The notes: generated by a model not told the origin, from the sequence alone. Shown: positions 1-8,602, counted from the first letter of the stretch. The stretch is 60,174 bases of DNA from Clostridia bacterium (GCA_017415505.1 JAFQGG010000011.1:1-60174); one strand, 5' to 3'. Numbers and translations: made by a program.

Positions 1-358
1 CGCGTAGAGCGCAACCTACGGTTGCTTGACTTTGGCATACTTCGCCTAACGGCGCGCTTGACAGCGGGTCTTGGGCTTCGCGCCCAAACCGCGCAAGGAA
101 CTTTGTCCCTTGACCCTTATTTCCAAAACTTAACCATGGTTAAGTTTTGGGATTATGCCACCATTTTGCGAAGCAAAATTTCATTGCGTAGCAATTTCAC
201 CCGCGTCAAGCGGATTTCATTCGGCGTAGCCGAATTTCATTAAAACTTAACCATGGTTAAGTTTTTGGACTTTTTCGACGGGAGTTTACTAACCGTAAAC
301 GAGCGAGAAAAAACGTAGTTCAACGCCGTATTGCGTAGCGGATTCTCCGTTTTACAAC
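1..358. repeat. Hairpin-mosaic repeat array 1
   Basis: This is non-coding. It is built from short inverted repeats and two copies of a 24-bp perfect palindrome (half-site AAAACTTAACCA plus its reverse complement) at 125-148 and 242-265. Positions 163-240 are a string of four small hairpins separated by TTTCA. The right end (about 266-357) is the module with hairpin CGGATTCTCCG that also ends the arrays at 13.5, 22.5 and 41.4 kb. The left end runs off the window. The array ends 2-3 bp from the stop codon of the PTS gene. Confidence 0.85.
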
Positions 359-359
359 C

Positions 360-1517
360 TTAGTCGGGAAGCTTTAAGTCCCCCTCCCTTATCCAACCTT
401 TCTTGCGCATAAATTCGGAAATGAGGAAGTTCAAAAGCGCAGGCAATACGAACATCAATAAAATGATGCCAAAATAACTAAACCAACCGCTCGTGTTGGC
501 GAACAAATCAAACACGCCGACAAGTCCGCTCGTACCCATACCGCCACCCGACGAACCGCATTGCAGGCGAAATACGCAAGTGGAAAGCGGTCCGCAAATC
601 GCACTCGATACGACCATGGGTAGCATAACGACGGGCTTTTTCATGATATTGGGGATTTGCAACATACTCGTGCCGACCCCTTGCGAAATCAACCCGCCAA
701 TCCCGTTTTCACGGAAGCTCGCCACGGCAAACCCGACCATGTGACACGCACATCCAACCGTTGCCGCACCGCCCGCGAGCAACATTGCCCGATAATTTTC
801 TATCGACACCGTACCTGCAAGGTATCCCGTTAATACGGGGCTTGCCACCGCGATCCAAATCGCCGCGGACGAGGTGGGCATCGTCAGCAACACGCCCATC
901 ACGACGGCAATCACGATCCCCATTACGAACGGCGTTACTCCCGTCGCAATCGCGATCAACACCCCGAGTTTATTCACCAACCAAATGAACGGGAAGGACA
1001 CGAATACGCCCGCAAACGACAGCAACAACGCGCCCAAGGGTATGAGCAAAATGTCCAACTTCGTCTTGCCCGCGTACAACGATACGAGTTCCACGACGAG
1101 CATGACCGTCACGTACGCGCCGATTGGATTCCCCGGCGCACCTAACCCGAGCACGGTAAACGCGCTCGCGCCGATCATTAGCTTATCGGCAAACGCCCCG
1201 ACCATGCCCGCAACCGCCGCCGAAAATATAAGCAGTTTATTCTTGCCGAGCGCGTGCGCAATCCCTACGCCTATCCCCGCGCCCATGAGCGATTTCGCAA
1301 TGCTCGCGATCGTATTAAGCGTTCCGCCGATATAATTATCCACGCCTATCCAACCCGCAATCTGCGCCAAAATCGTACCCGCGATCAGGGTCACGAACAA
1401 CCCCTGCGCCATACCCGAAAACGCCGTAATGAAAAAACGCTTCGGCATCTCCTTTAAGTACCCCTTGAACCGTGCCTTTACGCCCGCGTTCTCCACTTCT
1501 TTCGTTACTTCTTCCAT
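360..1517 (-). CDS. PTS transporter subunit IIC, PfoR-like (PTS_EIIC type 2)
   Basis: A 385-residue polytopic membrane protein. The Gly/Ala-rich helices, the N-terminal segment PKRFFITAFSGMAQGLFVT and the SNVGxC/GxCHMVG-like conserved regions match the PTS_EIIC_2 family, which includes the Clostridium perfringolysin regulator PfoR. About nine to ten transmembrane segments are visible. Members resemble the permease domain of sugar phosphotransferase systems but usually lack IIA/IIB domains, as here, so the substrate is unknown and a regulatory or non-PTS transport role is possible. The start ATG is preceded by GGAGG at good spacing. It is monocistronic, behind a promoter with two TATCGATA operator-like sites. 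Function is by family similarity only. Confidence 0.8.
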   Translation of the reverse strand: MEEVTKEVENAGVKARFKGYLKEMPKRFFITAFSGMAQGLFVTLIAGTILAQIAGWIGVDNYIGGTLNTIASIAKSLMGAGIGVGIAHALGKNKLLIFSAAVAGMVGAFADKLMIGASAFTVLGLGAPGNPIGAYVTVMLVVELVSLYAGKTKLDILLIPLGALLLSFAGVFVSFPFIWLVNKLGVLIAIATGVTPFVMGIVIAVVMGVLLTMPTSSAAIWIAVASPVLTGYLAGTVSIENYRAMLLAGGAATVGCACHMVGFAVASFRENGIGGLISQGVGTSMLQIPNIMKKPVVMLPMVVSSAICGPLSTCVFRLQCGSSGGGMGTSGLVGVFDLFANTSGWFSYFGIILLMFVLPALLNFLISEFMRKKGWIREGDLKLPD

Positions 1518-1541
1518 AATGAACCTCCATAGGATAAATTT

Positions 1542-1605
1542 TATCGATATAGATAAATTTTTATCGATATAATTGTATTATAACTTATTTTGCAAAAAAA
1601 AGCAA
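1542..1605 (-). promoter_or_regulatory. Promoter and paired TATCGATA operator of the PTS gene
   Basis: On the minus strand TTGCTT (1600-1605) and TATAAT (1577-1582) are 17 bp apart. Just downstream, TATCGATA occurs twice (1562-1569 and 1542-1549) with 20-bp periodicity, inside longer direct repeats of AATTTTATCGATATA-like sequence. Two 8-bp palindromes on the same helix face in the transcribed leader suggest a repressor operator. The repressor is not in the window. Confidence 0.6.
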
Positions 1606-1637
1606 CCGTTTGAAAGAAAATTTCCACAAAAAAACGG

Positions 1638-1653
1638 GGTTGGTTGCCCAACC
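1638..1653 (-). terminator. Intrinsic terminator after the DUF1540 gene
   Basis: Stem GGTTGG/CCAACC with a 4-nt loop. On the minus strand it is followed by CCG and a run of T. A T run is also present on the plus side, so it could work in both directions. Confidence 0.6.
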
Positions 1654-1677
1654 TCGCTTTTTTTTTACGCCGCCTGC

Positions 1678-1848
1678 TTATTTTCTTTCGAAACTGTCGC
1701 AACAGGTACAACTTTCGGCGTCGCAAGAACAGGTGTTGCCCACGTGAATCTTACGAAGCGTGCAGTAATCGCCCGAACGGTTATATTTACATTCGGTAAC
1801 GCCACAGCCGATCGAAGTATTGACTTCTTGACCTTTTTCGTTCATCAT
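1678..1848 (-). CDS. DUF1540 domain-containing small Cys-rich protein
   Basis: A 56-residue protein. The pattern GCGVTECKYN...CTLRKIHVG...CxC...CxCCDSF matches DUF1540, small Cys-rich proteins common in Clostridia and presumed to bind metal. The second of two adjacent ATG codons is also possible, but the first lies 9 nt from a strong AGGAGG. The upstream in-frame extension lacks a ribosome-binding site and was discarded. Cellular role is unknown. Confidence 0.85.
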   Translation of the reverse strand: MMNEKGQEVNTSIGCGVTECKYNRSGDYCTLRKIHVGNTCSCDAESCTCCDSFERK

Positions 1849-1902
1849 AATAAAAAACCTCCTTTTCGGTAAAAACAGTATGCGCAAAGCCGTTGCAGAT
1901 TA

Positions 1903-1931
1903 TTGACATTTTCAAAAATTTCCTGTAAAAT
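1903..1931 (+). promoter_or_regulatory. SigA-type promoter of rplI
   Basis: TTGACA (1903-1908) and TAAAAT (1926-1931) with a 17-bp spacer, about 35 bp upstream of the rplI start. It is divergent from the DUF1540 gene. Confidence 0.75.
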
Positions 1932-1966
1932 AGAAGTGTAATCCAATTCATAAGGAGAATTTTATC

Positions 1967-2407
1967 ATGAAAGTTTTATTGACGGCAGACGTGAAAGGCA
2001 CGGGCAAAAAAGGCGACGTCGTAGAAGTCGCGGACGGGTTTGGAAGAAACTTCCTTATTAAAAAAGGGCTTGCGGTCGTAGCGACGGCGTCCTCGGTGCA
2101 CGAAGCACAACAAAAAAAGGAATCGGCGGCGTTCCACAAAGCGGAAGAAGTAAAAGCGTTGAAAGCGTTGGCGGCTTCCCTCGACGGAAAATCGGTAGTC
2201 GTAAAAATCAAAACGGGCGAAAACGGAAAAACCTTCGGCAGTATCTCCTCCACGCACGTGGCGGCGGCACTTGCGGAAATGGGATTTGATATCGACAAAA
2301 AGAAAATTAAAATGGAGAGCGCGAAAACGCTCGGTTCGTACCCCGCGGAAGTACGGCTCATGGAAGGCGTAACGGCGAAAATTACCGTCGTCGTGCAAGC
2401 GCTGTAA
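1967..2407 (+). CDS. rplI: 50S ribosomal protein L9
   Basis: A 146-residue protein of normal length for L9. The N-terminal domain starts MKVLLTADVKGTGKKGDVV and contains the conserved GFGRNFLIKKGLA segment, followed by the long connecting helix and the C-terminal rRNA-binding domain. L9 binds domain V of 23S rRNA and limits frameshifting. AAGGAG lies 9 nt before the ATG. It stands alone here, with its own promoter and terminator, rather than in the rpsF-ssb-rpsR cluster found at 58.7-59.7 kb. Confidence 0.97.
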   Translation: MKVLLTADVKGTGKKGDVVEVADGFGRNFLIKKGLAVVATASSVHEAQQKKESAAFHKAEEVKALKALAASLDGKSVVVKIKTGENGKTFGSISSTHVAAALAEMGFDIDKKKIKMESAKTLGSYPAEVRLMEGVTAKITVVVQAL

Positions 2408-2418
2408 TAAAAAATCCT

Positions 2419-2454
2419 CGCGCCCGACGGCTAAGCCCGTCGGGCGCGTTTTTT
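2419..2454 (+). terminator. Terminator of rplI
   Basis: A 12-bp GC-rich stem (2419-2430 with 2437-2448) followed by six T. Confidence 0.9.
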
Positions 2455-2486
2455 GAAAATTCCTCTCGATAACCGCCCGTAACCGC

Positions 2487-2515
2487 TTGCCACCGACATA
2501 AAAATGTGATACAAT
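2487..2515 (+). promoter_or_regulatory. SigA-type promoter of the YitT gene
   Basis: TTGCCA (2487-2492) and TACAAT (2510-2515) with a 17-bp spacer. The start codon follows 31 nt later. Confidence 0.65.
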
Positions 2516-2546
2516 ATTATAGAATCTAAAAAAAGGTCGTACTTAT

Positions 2547-3542
2547 ATGGAAGAAAAAAATCAATCGGCGGAAGTTAGCGAAACGAACTATCCCCCCCTT
2601 CCCCCGAAAATTACGCGGGAGAATTTCCAAACCGAAGCCACGAGCACGAAAAGCAAAGTATTTTATTGGATAAAAACGGTTATTGGCTTGCTTATTTCCA
2701 CCTTTTTGGTATCGTTTGCCGCCAAATGCTTACTCGTTCCCAACGAGTTCACCGTCGGCGGTGCGGCGGGTATCGGTATTTTGCTCAACGCGGCGTTCGG
2801 AATCCCGCAAAGTATTATCGTATTTTGTATCAACGCCCCGCTCGTCATTTTATCCTACTTCTTCGTAAAAAAGAAGTTCGCCATTTTGACCTCGGCGCAC
2901 ATTATCCTGCAATCGGTTTGGCTCGCGTTTTTTGAAAACGTATGTCCCGACTTCGTTATCGAATTCGCCTCCAACGGCGAAAAGATTTACGCGGCGATCG
3001 CCACCGCCATTTGCATGGGCGTAGCCATCGGCTTGGCGTTCAAAATGGGCGGTTCTACGGGCGGTGCGGATATCGTCGCCGTCATGATCCAACGCAAGTT
3101 CGCGGCGACCTCGATCGCTTGGATGCTGTTCATTCTCAACTGCGTCGTTATCGGTTCGTCCATTTTCGTTTTCCAAGGCGAAACCCCCGCGCTCACCCTT
3201 TTGCCCATTATGATGTCCGTACTCGAATCGTACGTGGAAAGCCTCGTCAACGAAGCGGTGACGAAAGGTTTCCAATCGGCTATCGAATACCGTATCATTA
3301 CCGACAAGCCCGAGGAAATGTCGCTCGCCATCATGCAAGAATTAAGCCGTGGCGTTACGGCAATCCCTGCAAAAGGTATGTACACGAAAGAAGACCACAC
3401 CATGATTATGTGCGTAATCTCTCGTAGACAATCCCCCGTTCTTAAAAAGCTCATGAAACGGGTAGACCCCGACGCGTTCGCCGTCATGGCAAACGTTTCG
3501 CAGGTGGTAGGCTTAGGTTTCTACACGGGCGATATCGTATAA
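2547..3542 (+). CDS. YitT family membrane protein (DUF161/DUF2179)
   Basis: A 331-residue protein. After a hydrophilic, Pro-rich N-terminus of about 45 residues there are five to six transmembrane helices containing the family motifs VPNEFTVGGAAGIGILLN and GGSTGGADIVA. A soluble C-terminal DUF2179 domain begins near residue 230 (SAIEYRIITDKPEEM). YitT proteins are widespread in Bacillota; their transport or signalling role is not settled. The gene is flanked by its own promoter and terminator, so it is probably monocistronic. The Shine-Dalgarno (AAGG) is weak and somewhat distant. Confidence 0.9.
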   Translation: MEEKNQSAEVSETNYPPLPPKITRENFQTEATSTKSKVFYWIKTVIGLLISTFLVSFAAKCLLVPNEFTVGGAAGIGILLNAAFGIPQSIIVFCINAPLVILSYFFVKKKFAILTSAHIILQSVWLAFFENVCPDFVIEFASNGEKIYAAIATAICMGVAIGLAFKMGGSTGGADIVAVMIQRKFAATSIAWMLFILNCVVIGSSIFVFQGETPALTLLPIMMSVLESYVESLVNEAVTKGFQSAIEYRIITDKPEEMSLAIMQELSRGVTAIPAKGMYTKEDHTMIMCVISRRQSPVLKKLMKRVDPDAFAVMANVSQVVGLGFYTGDIV

Positions 3543-3555
3543 CCAATCCAAGAAA

Positions 3556-3578
3556 GTCGGGAAATCCCGACTTTTTTC
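3556..3578 (+). terminator. Terminator of the YitT gene
   Basis: Stem AGTCGGGA/TCCCGACT with a 2-nt loop of A, followed by a T run. Confidence 0.85.
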
Positions 3579-3660
3579 TCGTTCTTTCCCACTTTTGTCT
3601 AAAAAAATGAAAAAAAGCTTGATTTTTCAAGGTTTTTCGCGATTTTTTCGCTTTGAGCAC

Positions 3661-3690
3661 TTGACAAGCACGCCCTCAATACTGTATAAT
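3661..3690 (+). promoter_or_regulatory. Strong sigA-type promoter of the HU gene
   Basis: Perfect TTGACA (3661-3666) and perfect TATAAT (3685-3690), 18-bp spacer. Confidence 0.85.
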
Positions 3691-3749
3691 AAAATTACTT
3701 GAAAAACAAGCCGTTTTCAAGAATTTTATAAAAAAGGGGACAAACTCTT

Positions 3750-4022
3750 ATGAACAAAGGCGAATTTATCAAAGCAATGGCAGAAAAGGCAGGATTCTCT
3801 CAAAAAGACGCGGCAATCGCATACGACGCGTTTATCGACACCGTAACGGAAGCGTTGAAAGCGGGCGAAAAAGTGCAACTCGTCGGCTTCGGTTCTTTCG
3901 AAGTGAAAGACGTTGCGGCAAAGACGGGTATCAACCCCCGCACGGGCGAAAGCGTAGCTATCGAAGCAAGCAAGAAACCCGTTATGAAATTCGGGAAAGC
4001 TTACAAAGACCTTTTCAACTAA
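3750..4022 (+). CDS. hup: HU family DNA-binding protein
   Basis: A 90-residue protein, the standard length for HU. It begins MNKGEFIKAMAEKAGFS and carries the DNA-binding arm signature GFGSFEVKDVAAKTGINPRTGE with the intercalating Pro of NPRTGE. It is a histone-like dimer that bends and compacts DNA. A GGGG Shine-Dalgarno and a consensus promoter fit high expression. It is monocistronic. Confidence 0.97.
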   Translation: MNKGEFIKAMAEKAGFSQKDAAIAYDAFIDTVTEALKAGEKVQLVGFGSFEVKDVAAKTGINPRTGESVAIEASKKPVMKFGKAYKDLFN

Positions 4023-4038
4023 TTTCTATGAAAAAGAG

Positions 4039-4070
4039 AAACTCCGTCGCACACGCGACGGAGTTTTTTT
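4039..4070 (+). terminator. Terminator of the HU gene
   Basis: A 12-bp stem (4039-4050 with 4055-4066) running into seven T. It lies between the convergent HU and trpS genes. Confidence 0.85.
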
Positions 4071-4075
4071 GCGTC

Positions 4076-5119
4076 TTATTCGAAATAGTTAATTTTCATT
4101 GCCCTCTTTACTTCTAAAAGCGTTTGCGCCGCGACCGCGCGCGCCTTGTCGCTCCCCTCTTTGAGCATTGCCCAAATCGCAGGCAAATCCTTAGCAAGCT
4201 CTTCCCGCTTCGTACGAATGGGTTCGAGCGTTTCCTGCATAACGGCGTTGAGGAGTTTTTTCACCTTCATATCCCCCAAACCGCCACGCTCGTAATGCGC
4301 CTTCATTTCGTCGAGGTTGGCGTATTCGGGCAAATACCGCGCAAAATGCTCGTCGGTGGAGAACGCGTCGAGGTAGATAAACGTCGGATTGTTTTTCGTG
4401 TCGCCGGGGTCGGTCACTTTGATATGGTTGGGGTCGGTGTACATTCCCATTACCTTGCGTTTGATCTCGTCCGCGGAGTCGGAAAGGTAAATACAATTCC
4501 CAAGCGATTTGCTCATTTTCGCCATGCCGTCCGTACCGGGCAAGCGCAAACACGATTTATTTTCAGGCAACACCGCTTTCGGCTCGACGAGCGTTTCCCC
4601 GTACAGACCGTTAAAACTTCTCACGATTTCGCGCGCCTGTTCAAGCATGGGGAGTTGGTCCTCGCCCACGGGTACGATATTCGCCTTGAACGCGGTAATA
4701 TCCGCCGTTTGCGAAACGGGATAGGTCAAAAAGCCCATGGGAATCGATTGCTCGAAGTTGCGCATTTTCAGCTCCGTTTTCACCGTCGGATTGCGTTCCA
4801 AACGGGAAAGCGTGACGAGGTTCATATAATAGAAAGTAAGCTCGGTGAGCTGTTCGATATGCGATTGAATAAAAATCGTCGATTTTTTAGGATCAAGCCC
4901 GCAAGCGAGATAATCGAGCGCAACTTCCGTGATATTTGCGCGCACCTTATCGGGATTGTCGAAATTGTCGGTAAGCGCTTGCGCGTCCGCGATCATGATA
5001 AAAATATCGTCGTATTTCCCGCTGTTTTGCAATTCCACACGCCGTTTAAGCGAACCGACGTAGTGTCCGATATGCAACTTGCCCGTGGGTCTATCCCCCG
5101 TCAAAATAATATTTTTCAT
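4076..5119 (-). CDS. trpS: Tryptophan--tRNA ligase
   Basis: A 347-residue class Ic aminoacyl-tRNA synthetase. The HIGH-type motif [16 protein letters not shown] lies at residues 8-23 and the KMSKS loop appears as [10 protein letters not shown]. The family segment [19 protein letters not shown] is present. It charges tRNA-Trp in the cytosol. AGGAG lies 4-8 nt before the ATG. No T-box leader was seen in the 170 bp upstream, where such elements are common for Bacillota trpS. Confidence 0.97.
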   Translation of the reverse strand: MKNIILTGDRPTGKLHIGHYVGSLKRRVELQNSGKYDDIFIMIADAQALTDNFDNPDKVRANITEVALDYLACGLDPKKSTIFIQSHIEQLTELTFYYMNLVTLSRLERNPTVKTELKMRNFEQSIPMGFLTYPVSQTADITAFKANIVPVGEDQLPMLEQAREIVRSFNGLYGETLVEPKAVLPENKSCLRLPGTDGMAKMSKSLGNCIYLSDSADEIKRKVMGMYTDPNHIKVTDPGDTKNNPTFIYLDAFSTDEHFARYLPEYANLDEMKAHYERGGLGDMKVKKLLNAVMQETLEPIRTKREELAKDLPAIWAMLKEGSDKARAVAAQTLLEVKRAMKINYFE

Positions 5120-5152
5120 AATAACTCCTTAATTTTTGCGCATACTGCAAGT

Positions 5153-5290
5153 ATGAAGAGATTCTTTTTAACGATTACGGCTTTTTTATTCGTTTGCACG
5201 ATCGCCGCGCTCGCTTGCGGTACGCACGCGTTCGAGCGTCGCACCCGCGCGCAAAGAAGCGCGCCTGCGTACTCGCGCATTTACCGTTAA
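5153..5290 (+). CDS. Possible small secreted peptide (45 aa)
   Basis: The reading frame starts MKRFFLTITAFLFVCTIAAL, a good signal-peptide core ending ALAC, followed by a basic tail. There is no Shine-Dalgarno. CATACTG (5141-5147), a 6 of 7 match to the sigG -10 element, ends 5 nt before the ATG, the same geometry as several sporulation genes here. No convincing sigG -35 lies 17-18 bp upstream. It sits between the divergent trpS start and the pyrE end. It may be a forespore gene or chance. Confidence 0.3.
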   Translation: MKRFFLTITAFLFVCTIAALACGTHAFERRTRAQRSAPAYSRIYR

Positions 5291-5293
5291 TTT

Positions 5294-5956
5294 TTATTTC
5301 GCACCGTATACGTTGCGATATTTATACATGGCGGGCAGGTGTTCCTTCCCGTCGATTACGCCGTCCTCGATTGCCGAGATAATGTCGTCCATCGTCACGA
5401 CGGAATACACGTCGATCCCAAACTCTTCCTTGGCTTGTTGCACGGCGGAAAGTTCGCTGTTGAGCGCCTTTTCTCTGCGATCGACGGAAATGATCATGCC
5501 CACGACCTTTACCTTTGCCGCCGCTTCGAGCTTGGGCAAAATTTCGCGAAGCGCCTTACCCGAGGTCATAACGTCCTCGATAATAATCACTCTTTCGCCG
5601 TCTTGAAGCTGTTTCCCGACGAACAAACCGCCCTCGCCGTGGTCCTTCGCTTCCTTTCTGTCAAAACAATAGTTGATTTCCTTTTCGTAATTCTTATACG
5701 TCGCGATCGCCGTCGCTACGGACAGGGGAATCCCCTTGTAGGCAGGTCCTACGAGCGTATCCGCATCCAAGCCGTTGTCTTGGATACAAGCGGCGTAATA
5801 CTCGCCGAGCTTTGCAAGCTGTTTGCCCGTCTTATAATTGCCCGTATTGATAAAGTAGGGCGCGATTCGTCCGCTCTTTAAGGTAAACTCACCGAATTTG
5901 AGTACCCCGTTCGAAACCATAAACCGAATAAATTCTTCTTTGTACGTATATTCCAT
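5294..5956 (-). CDS. pyrE: Orotate phosphoribosyltransferase
   Basis: A 220-residue enzyme converting orotate and PRPP to OMP. The PRPP-binding signature is VIIIEDVMTSGKALRE, and the N-terminal GEFTLKSGRIAPYFINTG region is typical. It is the last gene of the minus-strand pyr operon, 18 bp after pyrD. The start has GGAGGAGAT upstream. Length is normal for the family. Confidence 0.96.
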   Translation of the reverse strand: MEYTYKEEFIRFMVSNGVLKFGEFTLKSGRIAPYFINTGNYKTGKQLAKLGEYYAACIQDNGLDADTLVGPAYKGIPLSVATAIATYKNYEKEINYCFDRKEAKDHGEGGLFVGKQLQDGERVIIIEDVMTSGKALREILPKLEAAAKVKVVGMIISVDRREKALNSELSAVQQAKEEFGIDVYSVVTMDDIISAIEDGVIDGKEHLPAMYKYRNVYGAK

Positions 5957-5974
5957 TTTTATCTCCTCCGTTTT

Positions 5975-6892
5975 TTACTTTCCGTTCAGCACGAGCGTAC
6001 CCGTAAGCTCGCTAATATTTCGTACGCCGTGCCGATCGCACCAAGCGTTCAATCCCGCGATAATATTCGGCATCGCGAAGGGGTCGGTGAAGTTCGCCGT
6101 ACCCACCTGTACCGCCGTCGCACCCGCCATCAAAAACTCGATCGCGTCCTCCGCGCAGGTGATACCGCCCATACCGATTACGGGGATTTTCACCGCTTGC
6201 GACGCCTCGTAAGTCATGCGCACCGCAATCGGTTTCACGCCCGCGCCCGATACACCGCCCGTATTGTTGGCGATAATCGGTCTTCTACGCTCGATATCGA
6301 TTGCCATACCCGTTAGCGTATTGATGAGCGAAATCGCGTCCGCACCGCCCCGCTCCGCGGCTTTTGCGTTCTCGGCAATGCTTTCCACGTTCGGGGAAAG
6401 CTTGACGATCAGCGGGGTATTTTTCGCGCCGTTTTTCGCCACGCGCGACACTTCTTCCACCGTTTCGGGCTTGATCCCGAACGCCATACCCCCGCTCTTT
6501 ACGTTGGGGCAGGAAATATTCAACTCGATCATATCCACTTTGCCGTCGAGCTTGGCGCAAATGCCGTAGTAATCGTCCAAGGTCTTGCCCGCGACGTTGG
6601 CAATCACGCAAGTACCCGTGTTTTTCAACCATTCGAGGTCGTACTCTATAAAGTGCTCCACGCCGGGGTTTTGCAAACCCACCGCGTTGAGAATCACCCC
6701 GCGCGACTCCGCGATACGGGGTACGGGATTCCCCAAGCGGGGTTCGAGCGTAAGTCCTTTCGTAGATACGCCACCAAGCGTGCCGATATCGTACAGTTCG
6801 TTAAATTCGCGACCGAACCCGAAAGTTCCCGACGCCGCGATAACGGGGTTTTTAAGTTGCACCCCGCAAATATTCACCGATAAATTCGCCAT
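5975..6892 (-). CDS. pyrD: Dihydroorotate dehydrogenase B, catalytic subunit
   Basis: A 305-residue class 1B DHODH (PyrDB). The active-site region ELNISCPNVKSGGMAFG holds the catalytic Cys, and the FMN-binding barrel ends with GMGGITCAEDAIEFLMAGATAVQVG. Class 1B enzymes pass electrons through the PyrK subunit to NAD, and pyrK lies directly upstream in this operon. AGAGGA precedes the ATG. Oxidises dihydroorotate to orotate. Confidence 0.96.
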   Translation of the reverse strand: MANLSVNICGVQLKNPVIAASGTFGFGREFNELYDIGTLGGVSTKGLTLEPRLGNPVPRIAESRGVILNAVGLQNPGVEHFIEYDLEWLKNTGTCVIANVAGKTLDDYYGICAKLDGKVDMIELNISCPNVKSGGMAFGIKPETVEEVSRVAKNGAKNTPLIVKLSPNVESIAENAKAAERGGADAISLINTLTGMAIDIERRRPIIANNTGGVSGAGVKPIAVRMTYEASQAVKIPVIGMGGITCAEDAIEFLMAGATAVQVGTANFTDPFAMPNIIAGLNAWCDRHGVRNISELTGTLVLNGK

Positions 6893-6919
6893 AATTTTTT
6901 CCTCTTTCCAATCTCGCGT

Positions 6920-7675
6920 TTAGAGCGTCACTTCGTTCGCGTTGAACACGGGTCCGTCTTTGCATACGCGCGCTTTCCGTCCGTTCGTCAAATCGCAAAC
7001 GCACACGAGGCACGCCCCGATTCCGCAACCCATTCTCTCTTCCAAAGAAACGAAACAGGGCAAGTTTTCCTTTTCCGTCACCGCCTTCAACGCGCGGAGC
7101 ATGGGCGTAGGACCGCACGCAAGCACCACGTCGGGACGGTTGCCCTTTTCAAGGTCTTTGGCAAACGCTTGCACGGCGTTCATTTTTTCGCCGTAACTCC
7201 CGTCGTCCGTCACCGCGACGAACTTATCCGCCTTTTCAAACTCGTCCACACCGCAAACCGCGCCCGCGTTTCTATAACCGATATACGCGGAAATTTCTTT
7301 TTCGCCCGCGTATTGGCGTAAAACGGAAATGAGCGGGAACACGCCCACACCGCCCCCTACGAGGGCGACTTTCTTTTCCGTTTCTTCCACGAAAAACCCG
7401 TTCCCAAGAGGCATAAGCACCTTTAACTTCGTACCTGTCCCCATCTCTTTGAGTTTTTGCGTACCTTCGCCTTTGATTTGATAGCAAAAGGTAACTTCTT
7501 TTCCGTCCACTTTACAAACGGCGATCGGACGGCGCAACAGGTGCGTACCGCCCACGAAAATATCGCCGAACTGCCCGCAACGCACGCGGGGCTTTTCTTC
7601 GAGCGCGAAAGTTACCGCGTGGATATTCTCCGCGATTCGCTCGTTTTTCACAACGGTTGCAATATAATCTTTCAT
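6920..7675 (-). CDS. pyrK: Dihydroorotate dehydrogenase B, electron transfer subunit
   Basis: A 251-residue flavoprotein of the ferredoxin-reductase type. The FAD-binding RRPIAVCKVDG and NAD-binding GGGVGVFPLISVL segments are followed by the C-terminal [2Fe-2S] cluster motif CGIGACLVCVC plus a later Cys (VCKDGPVF). It partners PyrD. Its ATG lies 3 nt after the pyrF stop with no good Shine-Dalgarno, so it is probably translated by coupling to pyrF. Confidence 0.96.
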   Translation of the reverse strand: MKDYIATVVKNERIAENIHAVTFALEEKPRVRCGQFGDIFVGGTHLLRRPIAVCKVDGKEVTFCYQIKGEGTQKLKEMGTGTKLKVLMPLGNGFFVEETEKKVALVGGGVGVFPLISVLRQYAGEKEISAYIGYRNAGAVCGVDEFEKADKFVAVTDDGSYGEKMNAVQAFAKDLEKGNRPDVVLACGPTPMLRALKAVTEKENLPCFVSLEERMGCGIGACLVCVCDLTNGRKARVCKDGPVFNANEVTL

Positions 7676-7678
7676 GGC

Positions 7679-8587
7679 TTATTTTTTCATTACCCCTATG
7701 GTATTGCTCAGATCCTTTTGCATGGCAACGCACGCCGCGCGCGCCGCCTCGTAGTAAGTTCCGCCCAGCTTTTTATACGCGCACAAAATCCCGCGGGAGT
7801 TGTTCACTACCCCGCCAAGCCCGTTCGCGCCGAAACAGCTCTTTAACATTTCCGCGTTCCCGCCTTGCGCGCCGTAACCGGGGATAAGGAAGAAGGTGTG
7901 GGGCAATACCTTACGCAGGCGCGCCGCCTCCGTAGGGTGCGTCGCGCCGACGACCGCGCCTACCGCCGAATAGCCGTAGTTTCCGATCGTGCTCTCCCCC
8001 CATTTCTCTACCAAACCGCCCATAAGCTCGTACATGGGTACGCCGTTTTCCAAAACGAGATTTTGCACTTCCGCGCCCGAGGGGTTGGAAGTTTTCACGA
8101 GCACGAAAATACCCTTGTCCGCCTTTTCACATTCCTCTACGAACGGCGCGATCCCGTCCGTACCCAAGTACCCGTTCACCGTTACGTAGTCGGCGGGGAA
8201 CGCTTTGCGCGCGATCCCGTTCACTTGCGTTTCACCGAGGAAGGTTTTCGCATAGCAAGCCGCCGTCGAACCGATATCGTTGCGCTTGGCGTCCGCGATC
8301 ACCACGAGGTCTTTTTCCGCCGCGTATTTAAGCGTTTCTTCGTACGCTTTCATGCCCGCCACGCCGTACATTTCGTAGTAAGCGATTTGCACCTTGACGG
8401 AGGGTACGATATCGCGCACGGTGTCGATAATTTTCTTATTAAAATCAAATACGCGCTCCGCAACGCCCTCGAAAGTGGTAACGCCCGCTTTCATGTCGTC
8501 GGGCAAGTAGTCGAACAAGGTATCCAAACCCACGCAGGTGGGGTTTTGCATGGCGATAATGCCTTCGATAAGTCTATCCGTAATCAT
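7679..8587 (-). CDS. pyrF: Orotidine 5'-phosphate decarboxylase (type 2)
   Basis: A 302-residue enzyme, longer than the 230-residue type 1 form. The catalytic motif appears as DAKRNDIGST, and the N-terminal NPTCVGLDTLFDYLPDD segment is typical of the type 2 subgroup. It converts OMP to UMP. GGAGGAAGG lies directly before the ATG. Third gene of the pyr operon. Confidence 0.96.
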   Translation of the reverse strand: MITDRLIEGIIAMQNPTCVGLDTLFDYLPDDMKAGVTTFEGVAERVFDFNKKIIDTVRDIVPSVKVQIAYYEMYGVAGMKAYEETLKYAAEKDLVVIADAKRNDIGSTAACYAKTFLGETQVNGIARKAFPADYVTVNGYLGTDGIAPFVEECEKADKGIFVLVKTSNPSGAEVQNLVLENGVPMYELMGGLVEKWGESTIGNYGYSAVGAVVGATHPTEAARLRKVLPHTFFLIPGYGAQGGNAEMLKSCFGANGLGGVVNNSRGILCAYKKLGGTYYEAARAACVAMQKDLSNTIGVMKK

Positions 8588-8602
8588 ATTCCTTCCTCCG
8601 TT

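Noticed and set aside
22-243. Open frame through array 1
   Set aside because: It is made of repeat modules, and the ATGG of the palindrome creates similar short frames in other arrays. No ribosome site or conserved product.
4124-5152. Long plus-strand frame opposite trpS
   Set aside because: It is antisense to trpS. Only its last 45 codons are considered, as a separate possible small gene.
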